A stretch of 64,000 bases of DNA from Streptomyces marokkonensis (GCF_008312835.1 NZ_VSKS01000001.1:124001-188000); one strand, 5' to 3'; positions 1 to 8,025 are shown, numbered from the stretch's first letter. Translations and numbers: made by a program. Notes: generated by a model from the letters alone, not told the origin.

Positions 1-417
1 TGGCAGCTCGTCTACCAGTCGCGCTCGGGCGCCCCGCACATCCCGTGGCTGGAGCCCGACATCTGCGACCACCTCGAGGAGCGGCACGCCGCCGGTGTCC
101 CGGCCGTGGTGATGGCCCCCATCGGCTTCGTCTCCGACCACATGGAGGTCCTCTACGACCTCGACACGGAGGCCACGGCCAGGGCGCGGGAACTGGGGCT
201 GCCGGTGCGCCGCTCGGCGACCGTCGGCGACGACCCCCGGTTCGCCGCCGCCGTCCGCGAGCTGATCGTGGAGCGCGCGGCGACCGAGCGCGGGCAGGAC
301 GTCACACCGTGCGCCCTGGGCGCCCTCGGCGCGAGCCACGACGTGTGCCCGGTGGGCTGCTGCCCGGCCCGCGCCCCGCGTCCCGCCGCGGCGGGCGTCG
401 ACAGCCCCTACGCATGA
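1..417 (+). CDS. hemH: Ferrochelatase (coproporphyrin III type), C-terminal part
   Basis: This is the 3' end of a gene that begins before the window; the first codon here is TGG. It inserts iron into (copro)porphyrin in haem synthesis. The visible 138 residues include YQSRSGAP...PWLEPD and [19 protein letters not shown], which are hallmarks of the HemH/CpfC C-terminal lobe. The tail carries a Cys set ([17 protein letters not shown]) that fits the [2Fe-2S] ligands known in actinobacterial ferrochelatases; that assignment is by family knowledge. The stop lies immediately before the inositol-monophosphatase-like gene, so the two are probably co-transcribed. The active-site His and the N-terminal lobe are outside the window. 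Confidence 0.93.
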   Translation, partial: WQLVYQSRSGAPHIPWLEPDICDHLEERHAAGVPAVVMAPIGFVSDHMEVLYDLDTEATARARELGLPVRRSATVGDDPRFAAAVRELIVERAATERGQDVTPCALGALGASHDVCPVGCCPARAPRPAAAGVDSPYA

Positions 418-425
418 GGAGCCCC

Positions 426-1250
426 GTGACCGACCCCCTGCACGCGGAACTGCTCGACCTGGCCCGGGAAGCCGCCCTCCGCGCGGGCGAGCTGCTCCGG
501 GACGGCCGCCCGGCCGACCTCGCCGTCGCCGCGACCAAGTCGAGCCCGATCGACGTCGTCACCGAGATGGACATCGCGGCGGAGAAGCTGATCACCACGA
601 TGATCGCCGAGCGCCGCCCGGAGGACGGCTTCCTCGGCGAGGAGGGAGCGGCCACCGAGGGCAGCAGCGGCATCCGCTGGGTGATCGACCCGCTCGACGG
701 CACCGTGAACTACCTGTACGGCCTGCCCACCTGGGCCGTCTCCATCGCCGCCGAGCAGGACGGCGAGACCGTCGTCGGGGCCGTGGTGGCCCCCATGCGC
801 GGCGAGGCTTACCACGCGGTCCGGGGCGGCGGGGCCCGGGCCACCGGTGCCTGGGAGGGCGAGCGGGAGCTGAGCTGCCGGCCCTCACCGCCCCTGGACC
901 AGGCCCTCGTCTCGACCGGCTTCAACTACGTCACCGAGGTACGCGCCCACCAGGCCGACGTGGCCCGGCGGCTGATCCCCCTGCTGCGCGACATACGGCG
1001 CGGCGGCTCGGCCGCGATCGACCTGTGCGACGTCGCCGCGGGCCGCCTCGACGGCTACTACGAGCGCGGACTGCACCCGTGGGACTTCGCCGCGGGGGAC
1101 CTGATCGCCCGGGAGGCGGGCGCGCTGACCGGTGGCCGCCCCGGGGACGGCCCCTCCCGCGAGCTGACCGTCGCCGCCTCCCCGGGCGTCTTCGAGCCCC
1201 TGCGGCGGCTCCTGGAGGACCTGGGAGCCTGGCACGACGGGACGCCCTGA
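426..1250 (+). CDS. Inositol monophosphatase family protein
   Basis: A 274-residue Mg-dependent phosphatase of the IMPase/SuhB family. Motifs are in order: GEEGA (first metal Glu), WVIDPLDGTVNY (DPLDGT metal loop), and WDFAAGDLIAREAGA near the C terminus (WDxAAG). The substrate cannot be read from sequence; inositol-phosphate, histidinol-phosphate or NADP phosphatase activity are all possible. I chose GTG 426 because GAGGA at 416-420 is a well-placed ribosome site. An ATG at 414 in the same frame overlaps the hemH stop and is the alternative. It is followed by a strong hairpin, so hemH and this gene form the end of a transcription unit. In M. tuberculosis the equivalent gene (suhB, Rv2701c) sits in the same conserved block. 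Confidence 0.9.
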   Translation: MTDPLHAELLDLAREAALRAGELLRDGRPADLAVAATKSSPIDVVTEMDIAAEKLITTMIAERRPEDGFLGEEGAATEGSSGIRWVIDPLDGTVNYLYGLPTWAVSIAAEQDGETVVGAVVAPMRGEAYHAVRGGGARATGAWEGERELSCRPSPPLDQALVSTGFNYVTEVRAHQADVARRLIPLLRDIRRGGSAAIDLCDVAAGRLDGYYERGLHPWDFAAGDLIAREAGALTGGRPGDGPSRELTVAASPGVFEPLRRLLEDLGAWHDGTP

Positions 1251-1275
1251 CCCGGACCTCGCCAAACGACGAGAA

Positions 1276-1313
1276 CGAACGGGCCCCGGCGCTGGATTCG
1301 CCGGGGCCGTTCG
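1276..1313 (+). terminator. Hairpin terminator after the IMPase gene
   Basis: CGAACGGGCCCCGGCG (1276-1291) pairs with CGCCGGGGCCGTTCG (1299-1313) with one bulged base and a 7-nt loop. It lies between the stop at 1250 and the convergent small gene ending at 1326, so it may serve both strands. There is no T-run, as usual in Streptomyces. Confidence 0.75.
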
Positions 1314-1325
1314 GGTGCGAGCCGG

Positions 1326-1499
1326 TCAGACGCTGTGAAGACCGACCTCCACGCCGTGTTCGGCGGCGAGGCGGCGCAGGTCGTCGAGTTCGCCCTGTTC
1401 CACGTCGACGAGGAAGTCGTCGCCCTCGTCGCGTGCCCGCGACAGATCGGACTCGGTCGCCCTTATGCGCTGCAGAAGTCCTGCGGTGAATGCGTCCAT
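1326..1499 (-). CDS. Small conserved protein of unknown function (57 aa)
   Basis: A 57-residue acidic, helical protein (MDAFTAGLLQRIRATESDL...GVEVGLHSV) with no Cys, signal peptide or membrane segment. ATG 1499 is preceded on the minus strand by GAGGGGG at proper distance; the same frame stays open upstream, but that part looks like low-information shadow sequence. It converges on the IMPase gene and is divergent from cutR. Similar short proteins occur beside cutRS in other Streptomyces, from memory. The function is unknown; a small regulatory or scaffold protein is possible. Confidence 0.6.
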   Translation of the reverse strand: MDAFTAGLLQRIRATESDLSRARDEGDDFLVDVEQGELDDLRRLAAEHGVEVGLHSV

Positions 1500-1786
1500 G
1501 CTGCGCCCCCTCGTCCTGGGTCGGTGGGTCGGTGGCACGGGGGTGTGCCGTTCGGAAGGGATGATCACGTCCGAGGCGGATGCCCAGCGCCACCCGGCCG
1601 GGCGGCGACGGTGCCGGACATCCACGCCCGCCCTGCGGAAGCGGACTGCGTCGCACCGCATGGTGGTGCGGTACATGCGGAGCGTGATCGCGGGATGTAA
1701 AACCCGTCCTCCCCAAGCTGTCTTCCGCGGAAACCTAACCGCCCGAGAAAATCTCGTATTCCCGCCCCGTTCGCCCGCCGGTTCCC

Positions 1787-1830
1787 GGTCGCCCACCCCC
1801 GGGCCGCCGGTCGCCCACCCCCGGGCCGCC
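1787..1830. repeat. Two tandem copies of a 22-bp unit
   Basis: The 22-bp unit 1787-1808 is repeated exactly at 1809-1830, followed by a degenerate third copy at 1831-1845. It is C/G rich and lies in the 461-bp intergenic region between the small minus-strand gene and cutR, about 130 bp before the cutR start. It could be slippage-derived or a protein-binding array. Confidence 0.7.
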
Positions 1831-1844
1831 GTCCGCCCACCCGC

Positions 1845-1866
1845 CTTACAGCCGACTTACGGCCGA
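1845..1866 (+). promoter_or_regulatory. Two adjacent 11-bp direct repeats, candidate OmpR-type operator
   Basis: CTTACAGCCGA (1845-1855) is followed directly by CTTACGGCCGA (1856-1866), with one mismatch in 11. OmpR-family regulators typically bind head-to-tail repeats on an 11-bp period, and the next gene encodes an OmpR-family regulator 95 bp downstream. It is a plausible autoregulatory CutR site; this is inference. Confidence 0.55.
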
Positions 1867-1960
1867 AAAGGGCAGGATGGAGGCAACACACCCACCCGCA
1901 CCCCTGCCCGCGTGCGCCCTGAGGCGCTGCGCGGGCGGGACCTGAGGAAGGACAAGCGAC

Positions 1961-2614
1961 GTGCGCGTACTCGTCGTCGAGGACGAGCAGCTGCTCGCCG
2001 ATGCGGTGGCCACCGGACTGCGCCGGGAGGCCATGGCCGTCGACGTCGTGTACGACGGTGCGGCCGCCCTGGAGCGCATCGGCGTCAACGACTACGACGT
2101 GGTCGTCCTCGACCGCGACCTCCCGCTGGTGCACGGCGACGACGTGTGCCGCAGGATCGTCGAGCTCGGCATGCCCACCCGCGTGCTGATGCTCACCGCC
2201 TCCGGGGACGTCAGCGACCGGGTCGAGGGCCTGGAGATCGGCGCCGACGACTATCTGCCCAAGCCCTTCGCGTTCAGCGAGCTCATCGCGCGCGTGCGCG
2301 CCCTCGGGCGGCGCACGAGCGTGCCCCTGCCGCCGGTCCTGGAGCGCGCCGGGATCAAGCTCGACCCGAACCGCCGTGAGGTCTTCCGCGACGGCAAGGA
2401 GGTCCAGCTCGCGCCGAAGGAGTTCGCCGTGCTGGAGGTGCTCATGCGCAGCGAGGGCGCGGTGGTCTCGGCGGAGCAGCTGCTGGAGAAGGCGTGGGAC
2501 GAGAACACGGACCCGTTCACCAACGTGGTGCGGGTGACCGTGATGACCCTGCGCCGCAAGCTGGGCGAGCCGCCGGTCATCGTGACCGTGCCGGGCTCCG
2601 GCTACCGGATCTGA
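1961..2614 (+). CDS. cutR: Two-component response regulator CutR
   Basis: A 217-residue OmpR/PhoB-family regulator. The receiver domain (about 1-115) shows DE acid pocket residues (VVEDEQ), the phospho-Asp in VVLDRDLPL, and the conserved Lys in LPKPF. The winged-helix DNA-binding domain (about 125-217) ends GSGYRI. GTG 1961 has the ribosome site GAGGAAGGA at 1944-1952. The sequence matches my memory of S. lividans/S. coelicolor CutR very closely. CutRS was first described for copper sensitivity and melanin, and later as a negative regulator of antibiotic production and extracellular protein stress. It is paired with cutS 5 nt downstream and is likely autoregulated through the direct repeats upstream. 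Confidence 0.93.
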   Translation: MRVLVVEDEQLLADAVATGLRREAMAVDVVYDGAAALERIGVNDYDVVVLDRDLPLVHGDDVCRRIVELGMPTRVLMLTASGDVSDRVEGLEIGADDYLPKPFAFSELIARVRALGRRTSVPLPPVLERAGIKLDPNRREVFRDGKEVQLAPKEFAVLEVLMRSEGAVVSAEQLLEKAWDENTDPFTNVVRVTVMTLRRKLGEPPVIVTVPGSGYRI

Positions 2615-2618
2615 TCCC

Positions 2619-3860
2619 GTGGCCGCCACCCCCACGCCGGCGTCCCCGCAGGCCCCGCCGAAGCCCACCTGGGACCCCCGCAGGCCGGTGCCGCCCTTCC
2701 CCTGGCTGCGCCCCACCATCCGGATAAGGCTGACCCTGCTCTACGGCGGCATGTTCCTCATCGCCGGGATAATGCTGCTGTCGATCATCTACCTGCTCGC
2801 CGCCAACGCCCTCAACGTGGGCAGCGACCTGCCCTTCCGGATCCTGTCGGGCGAGGTGTCCAGCGACGCGTGCAACCTGCGCACCTCCAGGCTGCCCGCC
2901 GACGACCTCAACCGGGCGCTGAACGAGTGTGTCAACGAGCAGCGCCAGCACGCCCTGGACGATCTGCTCAGCCGCTCGCTGCTCGCCCTGCTCGGTCTCG
3001 CGATCATCGCCTTCGCCTTCGGCTACGCCATGGCCGGCCGCGTCCTGTCGCCGCTGGGCCGGATCACCCGCACCGCCCGCGCGGTGGCGGGCTCGGACCT
3101 GTCCCGCCGGATCGAGCTGGACGGCCCGGACGACGAGCTGAAGGAGCTGGCCGACACCTTCGACGACATGCTGGAGCGCCTCCAGCGGGCGTTCACGGCG
3201 CAGCAGCGCTTCGTGGGCAACGCCTCGCACGAGCTGCGCACCCCGCTGGCGATCAACCGCACGCTCCTGGAGGTGCATCTCTCCGACCCGGACGCGCCGG
3301 TGGAGCTCCAGCAGCTCGGCAGGACGCTGCTGGCCACCAACGAGCGCAGCGAGCAGCTCGTCGAGGGCCTGCTGCTGCTCGCCCGCAGCGACAACCAGAT
3401 CGTCGAGCGGGGGCCCGTGGACCTCGCCGAGGTCGCCGGCCAGGCCATCGACCAGGTGCACGGCGAGGCGGAGGCCAAGGGCGTGGTGATCCGCGGCACC
3501 CGCGAGCCCGCCGTCGTGCAGGGCAACGGTGTGCTGCTGGAGCGGATCGCCCTGAACCTGGTGCAGAACGCCGTGCGCTACAACGTGCCGGAGGACGGCT
3601 GGGTCGAGGTCACCACCGAGGTCCAGCACGGCCAGGCGGTCCTGGTGGTGTCCAACACGGGCCCGGTCGTACCGGCGTACGAGATCGACAACCTCTTCGA
3701 GCCGTTCCGCCGGCTGAGGACCGAGCGCACGGGCAGCGACAAGGGCGTGGGACTCGGTCTGTCCATCGTGCGGTCGGTCGCCCGGGCGCACGGCGGGCAC
3801 ATCTACGCGCAGCCGCGGGAGGGAGGCGGGCTCATGATGCGTGTCACCCTTCCGATCTGA
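2619..3860 (+). CDS. cutS: Sensor histidine kinase CutS
   Basis: A 413-residue membrane kinase. There is a Pro-rich cytoplasmic N terminus (1-35), TM1 about 37-62, a short extracytoplasmic sensor about 65-115 with exactly two Cys (C85 and C104), and TM2 about 119-140. These are followed by HAMP, HisKA with the phospho-acceptor in NASHELRTPL, and HATPase with N-box NLVQNAVRYN and G-box GLGLSIVRS. The paired external cysteines suggest redox or disulfide sensing, in line with reports on CutS; the mechanism is inference here. GTG 2619 lies 4 nt after the cutR stop, indicating translational coupling. The signal is passed to CutR. Confidence 0.92.
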   Translation: MAATPTPASPQAPPKPTWDPRRPVPPFPWLRPTIRIRLTLLYGGMFLIAGIMLLSIIYLLAANALNVGSDLPFRILSGEVSSDACNLRTSRLPADDLNRALNECVNEQRQHALDDLLSRSLLALLGLAIIAFAFGYAMAGRVLSPLGRITRTARAVAGSDLSRRIELDGPDDELKELADTFDDMLERLQRAFTAQQRFVGNASHELRTPLAINRTLLEVHLSDPDAPVELQQLGRTLLATNERSEQLVEGLLLLARSDNQIVERGPVDLAEVAGQAIDQVHGEAEAKGVVIRGTREPAVVQGNGVLLERIALNLVQNAVRYNVPEDGWVEVTTEVQHGQAVLVVSNTGPVVPAYEIDNLFEPFRRLRTERTGSDKGVGLGLSIVRSVARAHGGHIYAQPREGGGLMMRVTLPI

Positions 3861-3932
3861 GATCATGCCCCCGACACAACGGGGTGTTCGCTTTGCGCGG
3901 AATTTCCGGGGCGCTTTTCCGGTATCCCCGTG

Positions 3933-3946
3933 TGTGATCGATCACA
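3933..3946. promoter_or_regulatory. Perfect 14-bp palindrome in a long intergenic region
   Basis: TGTGATCGATCACA is a perfect palindrome 73 bp after the cutS stop, in the 393-bp gap before the DUF4193 gene. It looks CRP-like (TGTGA/TCACA half sites) but the spacer is 4 rather than 6 bp, so a different regulator is likely. A second inverted repeat, GGACCG-TGTA-CGGTCC, lies at 4073-4088. No gene is visible between 3861 and 4253. Confidence 0.45.
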
Positions 3947-4072
3947 AGCGCGATTTCTCGGTCGTCCACTCTCCGTGATCATGTCTTCCGTCGGAAGGTC
4001 GGGAAAGTCCCGGTTTTCAGGGGCCCTGATCACGGGAAGTACACGGTGAGGCGCCTTTGATGTGCGACGTTC

Positions 4073-4088
4073 GGACCGTGTACGGTCC
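4073..4088. promoter_or_regulatory. Inverted repeat upstream of the DUF4193 gene
   Basis: GGACCG-TGTA-CGGTCC has two perfect 6-bp arms around 4 nt, about 165 bp before the DUF4193 start. It could be an operator or a small RNA structure. No regulator can be assigned. Confidence 0.35.
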
Positions 4089-4253
4089 CCATCGCCATCC
4101 AAGCCGATCACTCATGAGGAGTCCGGTTGGGTGTCGATTGAGTAACAGACCTTGATGTGAGGCAAAATCTCCGCCTCAGGTCGGGCACAAGTCCGGCCTC
4201 TCACGCGTTACGTGCGCTGGAGACACCGCATACACCCAGAGGGGGAGAGCGAC

Positions 4254-4550
4254 ATGGCAACCGACTACGACACTCCACGCAAGACCGATGACGACGTCGA
4301 CTCGGACAGCTTGGAAGAGCTGAAGGCCCGGCGCAACGACAAGTCGGCCTCGGCCGTGGATGTCGACGAGTTCGAGGCCGCCGAAGGCCTCGAACTGCCC
4401 GGAGCGGACCTCTCGAACGAGGAGCTGGCCGTCCGGGTCCTGCCGAAGCAGCAGGACGAGTTCACCTGCATGAGCTGCTTCCTGGTGCACCACCGCAGCC
4501 AGCTGGCCCGCGAGAAGAACGGCCAGCCGATCTGCCGCGACTGCGACTGA
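4254..4550 (+). CDS. DUF4193 zinc-ribbon protein
   Basis: A 98-residue acidic protein. The C-terminal third holds two CxxC knuckles, CMSC (about 72-75) and CRDC (about 94-97), so a zinc ribbon is expected. The N-terminal part (about 1-65) is highly charged and probably disordered. ATG 4254 follows GGGGGAGAGCG. It is the equivalent of M. tuberculosis Rv2699c in the conserved block. Proteins of this family have been suggested to associate with transcription, but the function is not settled. The 393-bp leader region suggests its own regulated promoter. The next gene begins 13 nt after its stop. Confidence 0.88.
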   Translation: MATDYDTPRKTDDDVDSDSLEELKARRNDKSASAVDVDEFEAAEGLELPGADLSNEELAVRVLPKQQDEFTCMSCFLVHHRSQLAREKNGQPICRDCD

Positions 4551-4563
4551 GGCGGGGTCGGCC

Positions 4564-5508
4564 GTGACTGGCTCGACCCCACCGCGGAAGCGCCGCTTCT
4601 TCAAGAGGGGAGCGGACCAAGGGCCCCAGGAGGGCCCGCAGCACGACACGCGTGACCAAGAGCGAGGCTCAACCGGTACCGGGGCGGCCTCGCTCGAAGC
4701 GGCACCCGGCCGGGGTGACCTCCCGGCGTCCCTGGAGGTCACCGCGCCCGTGGCGCACCGGCGGGCCGCCGTGCTGCGTGAGAAGGCCCGGGAAGGTGTC
4801 CGCAAGGGCGGTGCCCGCGCCCGCGCGGGACTGGCGCACCTCGCGGACCGGATCATCGAGATCGCCCCACGTGTGCCCGTACGGGACCTTCAGACGCTGC
4901 GCCGGCAGTTCCCCGGGCTCGGGCCCGAGGAGCTCGCGGACAAGCTCGTGGCGGGCGCCGCGAAGGCCACGGCGACGGTCGGGGCCGGCGTCGGCGCGGC
5001 GGCGATGATGCCCGTACCGCCCGCGATGCCGACGGAACTGGCCGCCGAGATCACCGGCGTCGCCGCGATCGAGCTGAAGCTGATCGCCGAACTCCACGAG
5101 GTCTACGGCGTACGACCGCCCGGCGGCCTCGCCCAGCGCAGCACCGTGTACCTGAACTCCTGGTCGGAGGAGCGCGGGGTCGAGGCCACCAAGCCCTCGA
5201 CCGTGAGCGCGGCCCTGAACAGCCGCATGAAGCGGGAACTGCGCCAGCGGATCATGAAGCGCACGCTCCGCAACCTGCCGAACCTGATGCCGTTCATGGT
5301 CGGAGCCGCCGTGGGCGCGGTCATGAACCGCCGGGACACCAGAAAGCTCGCCGCGAGCATCCGGGACGACCTGCGCAGGATCCAGGTGCCCTGGGACGCG
5401 CTGGCCGGCCTGCCCGCCCTGGAGCGGCCCGAGAACGCCCTCCCCGAGGACGCCCTCAAGGAGCTCGGCGGCCACCCCGGGGCCGGCGGCGGGCGCCAGG
5501 CCCCGTGA
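4564..5508 (+). CDS. Conserved hypothetical protein (314 aa)
   Basis: I do not recognise a characterised family. Residues 1-60 are polar and Pro/Arg rich. Residues about 65-110 form a basic helix (REKAREGVRKGGARARAGLAHLADRI). Residues about 125-175 contain Gly/Ala-rich hydrophobic helices (AATATVGAGVGAAAMMPVPPAMPTEL), and a second hydrophobic stretch sits at about 245-260 (NLMPFMVGAAVGAVMNRR). This suggests a peripheral or weakly membrane-inserted protein. GTG 4564 is 13 nt after the DUF4193 stop, so co-transcription is likely. It is followed by a convergent DUF3093 gene 66 bp away. Confidence 0.75.
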   Translation: MTGSTPPRKRRFFKRGADQGPQEGPQHDTRDQERGSTGTGAASLEAAPGRGDLPASLEVTAPVAHRRAAVLREKAREGVRKGGARARAGLAHLADRIIEIAPRVPVRDLQTLRRQFPGLGPEELADKLVAGAAKATATVGAGVGAAAMMPVPPAMPTELAAEITGVAAIELKLIAELHEVYGVRPPGGLAQRSTVYLNSWSEERGVEATKPSTVSAALNSRMKRELRQRIMKRTLRNLPNLMPFMVGAAVGAVMNRRDTRKLAASIRDDLRRIQVPWDALAGLPALERPENALPEDALKELGGHPGAGGGRQAP

Positions 5509-5574
5509 GAGCCGGCTGACGGGCCCTGCCGCCCGCCCCCGGCCCGGGTGCCGCCCGTGCGGTCCCCGTACGCC

Positions 5575-6045
5575 CTACGCGGCGTCCGCCGCGTCCTTCG
5601 CCGCCCGGAGCGCCTGCGCCAGGCGCTCCGGCTCGCGCGTCGACAGGAAGACGTAGGGAGTCGGGTCCTCGGGGTCGGTGACGTCCACGCGCAGGGCACC
5701 GGGAATGTACGCCCGCAGCAGCATGAAGCAGCGCGGATCGGCCTTGTGGGAGCGCCAGGCGCGGGCCTCCCCGGCGTCCAGGATCTCCGCCTCGCCCAGC
5801 GCCGACACCGGGATCCTCGCCTCGCCCGCGATCAGGTGACCGCCCACGACCCGGATGCGCACCGAGCCGTACGAACTGACCACGACCGCCGCCGCGGCGG
5901 TGCCGCCGGCCAGGCCGCCGAGCATCGGCAGCGTGCCGAACGGCAGCAGGATCAGCGCCAGGGAGACCCCCGCCAGGAAGGAGATCAGCCACCAGGAGCG
6001 GGGGGCGGTGAGGCGTTCTTCGTACGGGGCGGCGGAGAGCTGCAT
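5575..6045 (-). CDS. DUF3093 membrane protein
   Basis: A 156-residue protein with two adjacent membrane helices near the N terminus (about 17-60, WWLISFLAGVSLALILLPFG and LGGLAGGTAAAAVVVSSYG), then a soluble domain. The YEERLTAPRSWW opening and the RIRVVGGHLIAGEARIPVSALGEAEIL segment are typical of DUF3093. It is the equivalent of Rv2698, next to dut in actinobacteria. The function is unknown. It is divergent from the thioesterase gene, sharing a 58-bp gap. Confidence 0.9.
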   Translation of the reverse strand: MQLSAAPYEERLTAPRSWWLISFLAGVSLALILLPFGTLPMLGGLAGGTAAAAVVVSSYGSVRIRVVGGHLIAGEARIPVSALGEAEILDAGEARAWRSHKADPRCFMLLRAYIPGALRVDVTDPEDPTPYVFLSTREPERLAQALRAAKDAADAA

Positions 6046-6089
6046 GAATCCAAGCTTGGCACGGTGTCGGTCCAGGACTCACGCGCGGG

Positions 6090-6095
6090 TAAGGT
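6090..6095 (+). promoter_or_regulatory. -10 box of a probable leaderless promoter
   Basis: TAAGGT ends 8 nt before GTG 6104, and no ribosome site precedes that start. This spacing places transcription initiation at or next to the start codon, as in many leaderless Streptomyces genes. No clear -35 is visible. Confidence 0.5.
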
Positions 6096-6103
6096 CTGCG
6101 CCT

Positions 6104-6688
6104 GTGAGTGGTACTTCCGCAGCTCTTCAGCCTCCCGCCGACGCCGTGCGGCCCGTGCGCCATCCGGACGCCCCCGCCCCCGGCGAGCTCCTCGGCGCGC
6201 ACTACGGCCAGTGTTTCGGCTGTGGTGACGAGCAGCCCCACGGGCTGCACCTCCAGGCGCGCGCCGGCGAAGGCGTCTCGATCACCGCCGAGTTCACCGT
6301 GCAGGCCGCCCACCAGGGCGCCCCGGGACTCGCGCACGGCGGCGTGCTCGCCACCGCCCTGGACGAGGCGCTCGGCTCCCTCAACTGGCTGCTGCGCACC
6401 ATCGCGGTGACCGGCAGGCTGGAGACGGACTTCGTCCGGCCCGTGCCGGTCGGCACCGTGCTGCACCTGGAGGCGGAGGTGACGGCGGTGGCGGGACGGA
6501 AGATCTACTGCACCGCCACCGGTCGCATCGGCGGCCCCGGGGGGCCCGTCGCGGTCCGCGCCGACGCCCTGTTCATCGAGGTCAAGGTCGACCACTTCAT
6601 CGACCACGGCCGCGAGGAGGAGATCCAGGCCGCGATGAGCGACCCCGACCAGGTCCGGCGCGCCCGCGCCTTCGAGGTGAACCCGTGA
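6104..6688 (+). CDS. PaaI-type hotdog-fold thioesterase
   Basis: A 194-residue protein with one hotdog domain (about 30-165). GQCFGCGDEQPHGLHLQ is the family entry motif. GLAHGGVLATALDEALG is the helix with the HGG/Asp-Glu catalytic region. ETDFVRPVPVGTVLHLEAEV follows in the strands. It probably hydrolyses an acyl- or aroyl-CoA; the substrate is unknown. GTG 6104 was chosen because of the TAAGGT box and lack of a ribosome site further up. Its stop overlaps the dut start by 4 nt, so it is coupled to dUTPase synthesis. No direct metabolic link between the two is evident. Confidence 0.88.
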   Translation: MSGTSAALQPPADAVRPVRHPDAPAPGELLGAHYGQCFGCGDEQPHGLHLQARAGEGVSITAEFTVQAAHQGAPGLAHGGVLATALDEALGSLNWLLRTIAVTGRLETDFVRPVPVGTVLHLEAEVTAVAGRKIYCTATGRIGGPGGPVAVRADALFIEVKVDHFIDHGREEEIQAAMSDPDQVRRARAFEVNP

Positions 6689-7248
6689 GCGAGCCCCGCC
6701 CCGGCGCGCTCGAGGTGCTGATCAGGCGCGTCGACCCCGACGTGCCGCTTCCGGCGTACGAGCACCCGGGAGACGCGGGCGCCGATCTGCGGACCACCGA
6801 GTCCTGCGAACTGGCTCCCGGCGAGCGGGCCGTACTGCCCACCGGGGTGTCTGTGGCCCTGCCCGATGGGTACGCGGCCTTCGTGCACCCGCGATCCGGT
6901 CTTGCCGCCCGCTGCGGCGTCGCCCTGGTGAATGCCCCCGGGACGGTTGATGCCGGGTACCGTGGGGAGATCAAGGTGATCGTGGTGAATCTCGACCCGC
7001 GCGAGACCGTGCGGTTCGAGCGTTTCGACCGGATTGCCCAACTGGTCGTCCAGCAGGTCGAGAGGGTGCGCTTCGTGTCCGTCGCGGAGCTGCCCCCCTC
7101 GGTGCGGGCCGAGGGGGGCTTCGGGTCCACCGGCGGCCATGCCGCGGTGGAAGAAGGTAAGAGCGGCACAAGCGTTCAGGCCGCCGTGGGCGGTACAGCG
7201 GGTGGGAATCGATACGCTTCGGTCGTATCCGACCGGGAAGGACAGTGA
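6685..7248 (+). CDS. dut: dUTP diphosphatase
   Basis: A 187-residue trimeric dUTPase that hydrolyses dUTP to dUMP and PPi, keeping uracil out of DNA. The five family motifs are visible: HPGDAGADLRT (1), HPRSGLAARCGV (2), NAPGTVDAGYRGEI (3), FDRIAQLVVQ (4) and EGGFGSTGG (5, the P-loop-like arm closing the active site). About 40 residues extend beyond motif 5, longer than the family norm. GTG 6685 overlaps the thioesterase stop. The DUF3710 gene follows with a 1-nt gap, as in M. tuberculosis (Rv2697c). Confidence 0.96.
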   Translation: MSEPRPGALEVLIRRVDPDVPLPAYEHPGDAGADLRTTESCELAPGERAVLPTGVSVALPDGYAAFVHPRSGLAARCGVALVNAPGTVDAGYRGEIKVIVVNLDPRETVRFERFDRIAQLVVQQVERVRFVSVAELPPSVRAEGGFGSTGGHAAVEEGKSGTSVQAAVGGTAGGNRYASVVSDREGQ

Positions 7249-7249
7249 C

Positions 7250-8005
7250 GTGTTCGGACGTCGCAAGAAGAAGGATGCCGCCGACGGTGCGGCCGGCGAG
7301 GCCGAGCAGGTCGTCGACGGTGTCGACGCTGAGGCGGGCGACGAGGAGGCCGAGCGGCTGAGGCTCGAGCCGGCGCCGCGTCCCGACGGGCCCTGGGACA
7401 GCACCGAGGTCCGTGAGCCGGGCGAGGGCCGGGTCGATCTGGGCGGGCTGTTCGTGCCCGGCGTCGACGGCATGGAGCTGCGGGTGGAGGTCGCGGGTGA
7501 CGCGATCGTCGCCGCCACCGTGGTGCTGCGCGACAGCGCCGTCCAGTTGCAGGCCTTCGCCGCCCCCAAGCGCGAGGGCATCTGGAGCGAGGTGCGCGAG
7601 GAGATCGCCACCGGCATCACCCAGCAGGGCGGCATCATCGACGAGGTCGAGGGCCCGCTGGGCTGGGAGCTGCGCGCCCAGGTGCCGGTGCAGCTGCCGG
7701 ACGGGACCGGCGGCTTCCAGGTCGTGCGGTTCGTCGGTGTGGACGGTCCCCGCTGGTTCCTGCGCGGGGTGATCTCGGGTCAGGGCGCGGTGCAGCCGCA
7801 GGCCGCCGGACTCCTCGAGCAGATCTTCCGGGACACGGTCGTGGTGCGCGGGGAGGGCCCGATGGCACCGCGCGACCCGATCGTCCTGAAGCTGCCGAAC
7901 GACGCCCAGATGGTCCCGGAGAACGTGCAGCAGGAGGAGGGCTCCCGCTTCGCCGGCGGCATGGGCCAGCTCCAGCGCGGCCCGGAGATCACCGAGGTGC
8001 GTTAG
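7250..8005 (+). CDS. DUF3710 protein
   Basis: A 251-residue soluble protein. The first 50 residues are charged (RRKKKDAADG, then acidic). The DUF3710 domain (about 55-230) includes DLGGLFVPGVDGMELRVEV and WSEVREEIATGITQQGGIIDEVEGPLGWEL. GTG 7250 comes 1 nt after the dut stop, so expression is coupled. It is the equivalent of Rv2696c. No catalytic motif or biochemical role is known to me. Confidence 0.9.
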   Translation: MFGRRKKKDAADGAAGEAEQVVDGVDAEAGDEEAERLRLEPAPRPDGPWDSTEVREPGEGRVDLGGLFVPGVDGMELRVEVAGDAIVAATVVLRDSAVQLQAFAAPKREGIWSEVREEIATGITQQGGIIDEVEGPLGWELRAQVPVQLPDGTGGFQVVRFVGVDGPRWFLRGVISGQGAVQPQAAGLLEQIFRDTVVVRGEGPMAPRDPIVLKLPNDAQMVPENVQQEEGSRFAGGMGQLQRGPEITEVR

Positions 8006-8025
8006 GCCGGCCACGACAGCCGGTT

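Noticed and set aside
45-1250. Longer N-terminal extension of the IMPase frame back to 45
   Set aside because: The extension reads as Arg/Gly/Pro-rich shadow of hemH, which is well supported in the other frame. A ribosome site supports the start at 426.
3933-3946. CRP site
   Set aside because: Half sites match TGTGA/TCACA, but the spacer is 4 bp rather than 6, and the Streptomyces Crp consensus is not fully met.
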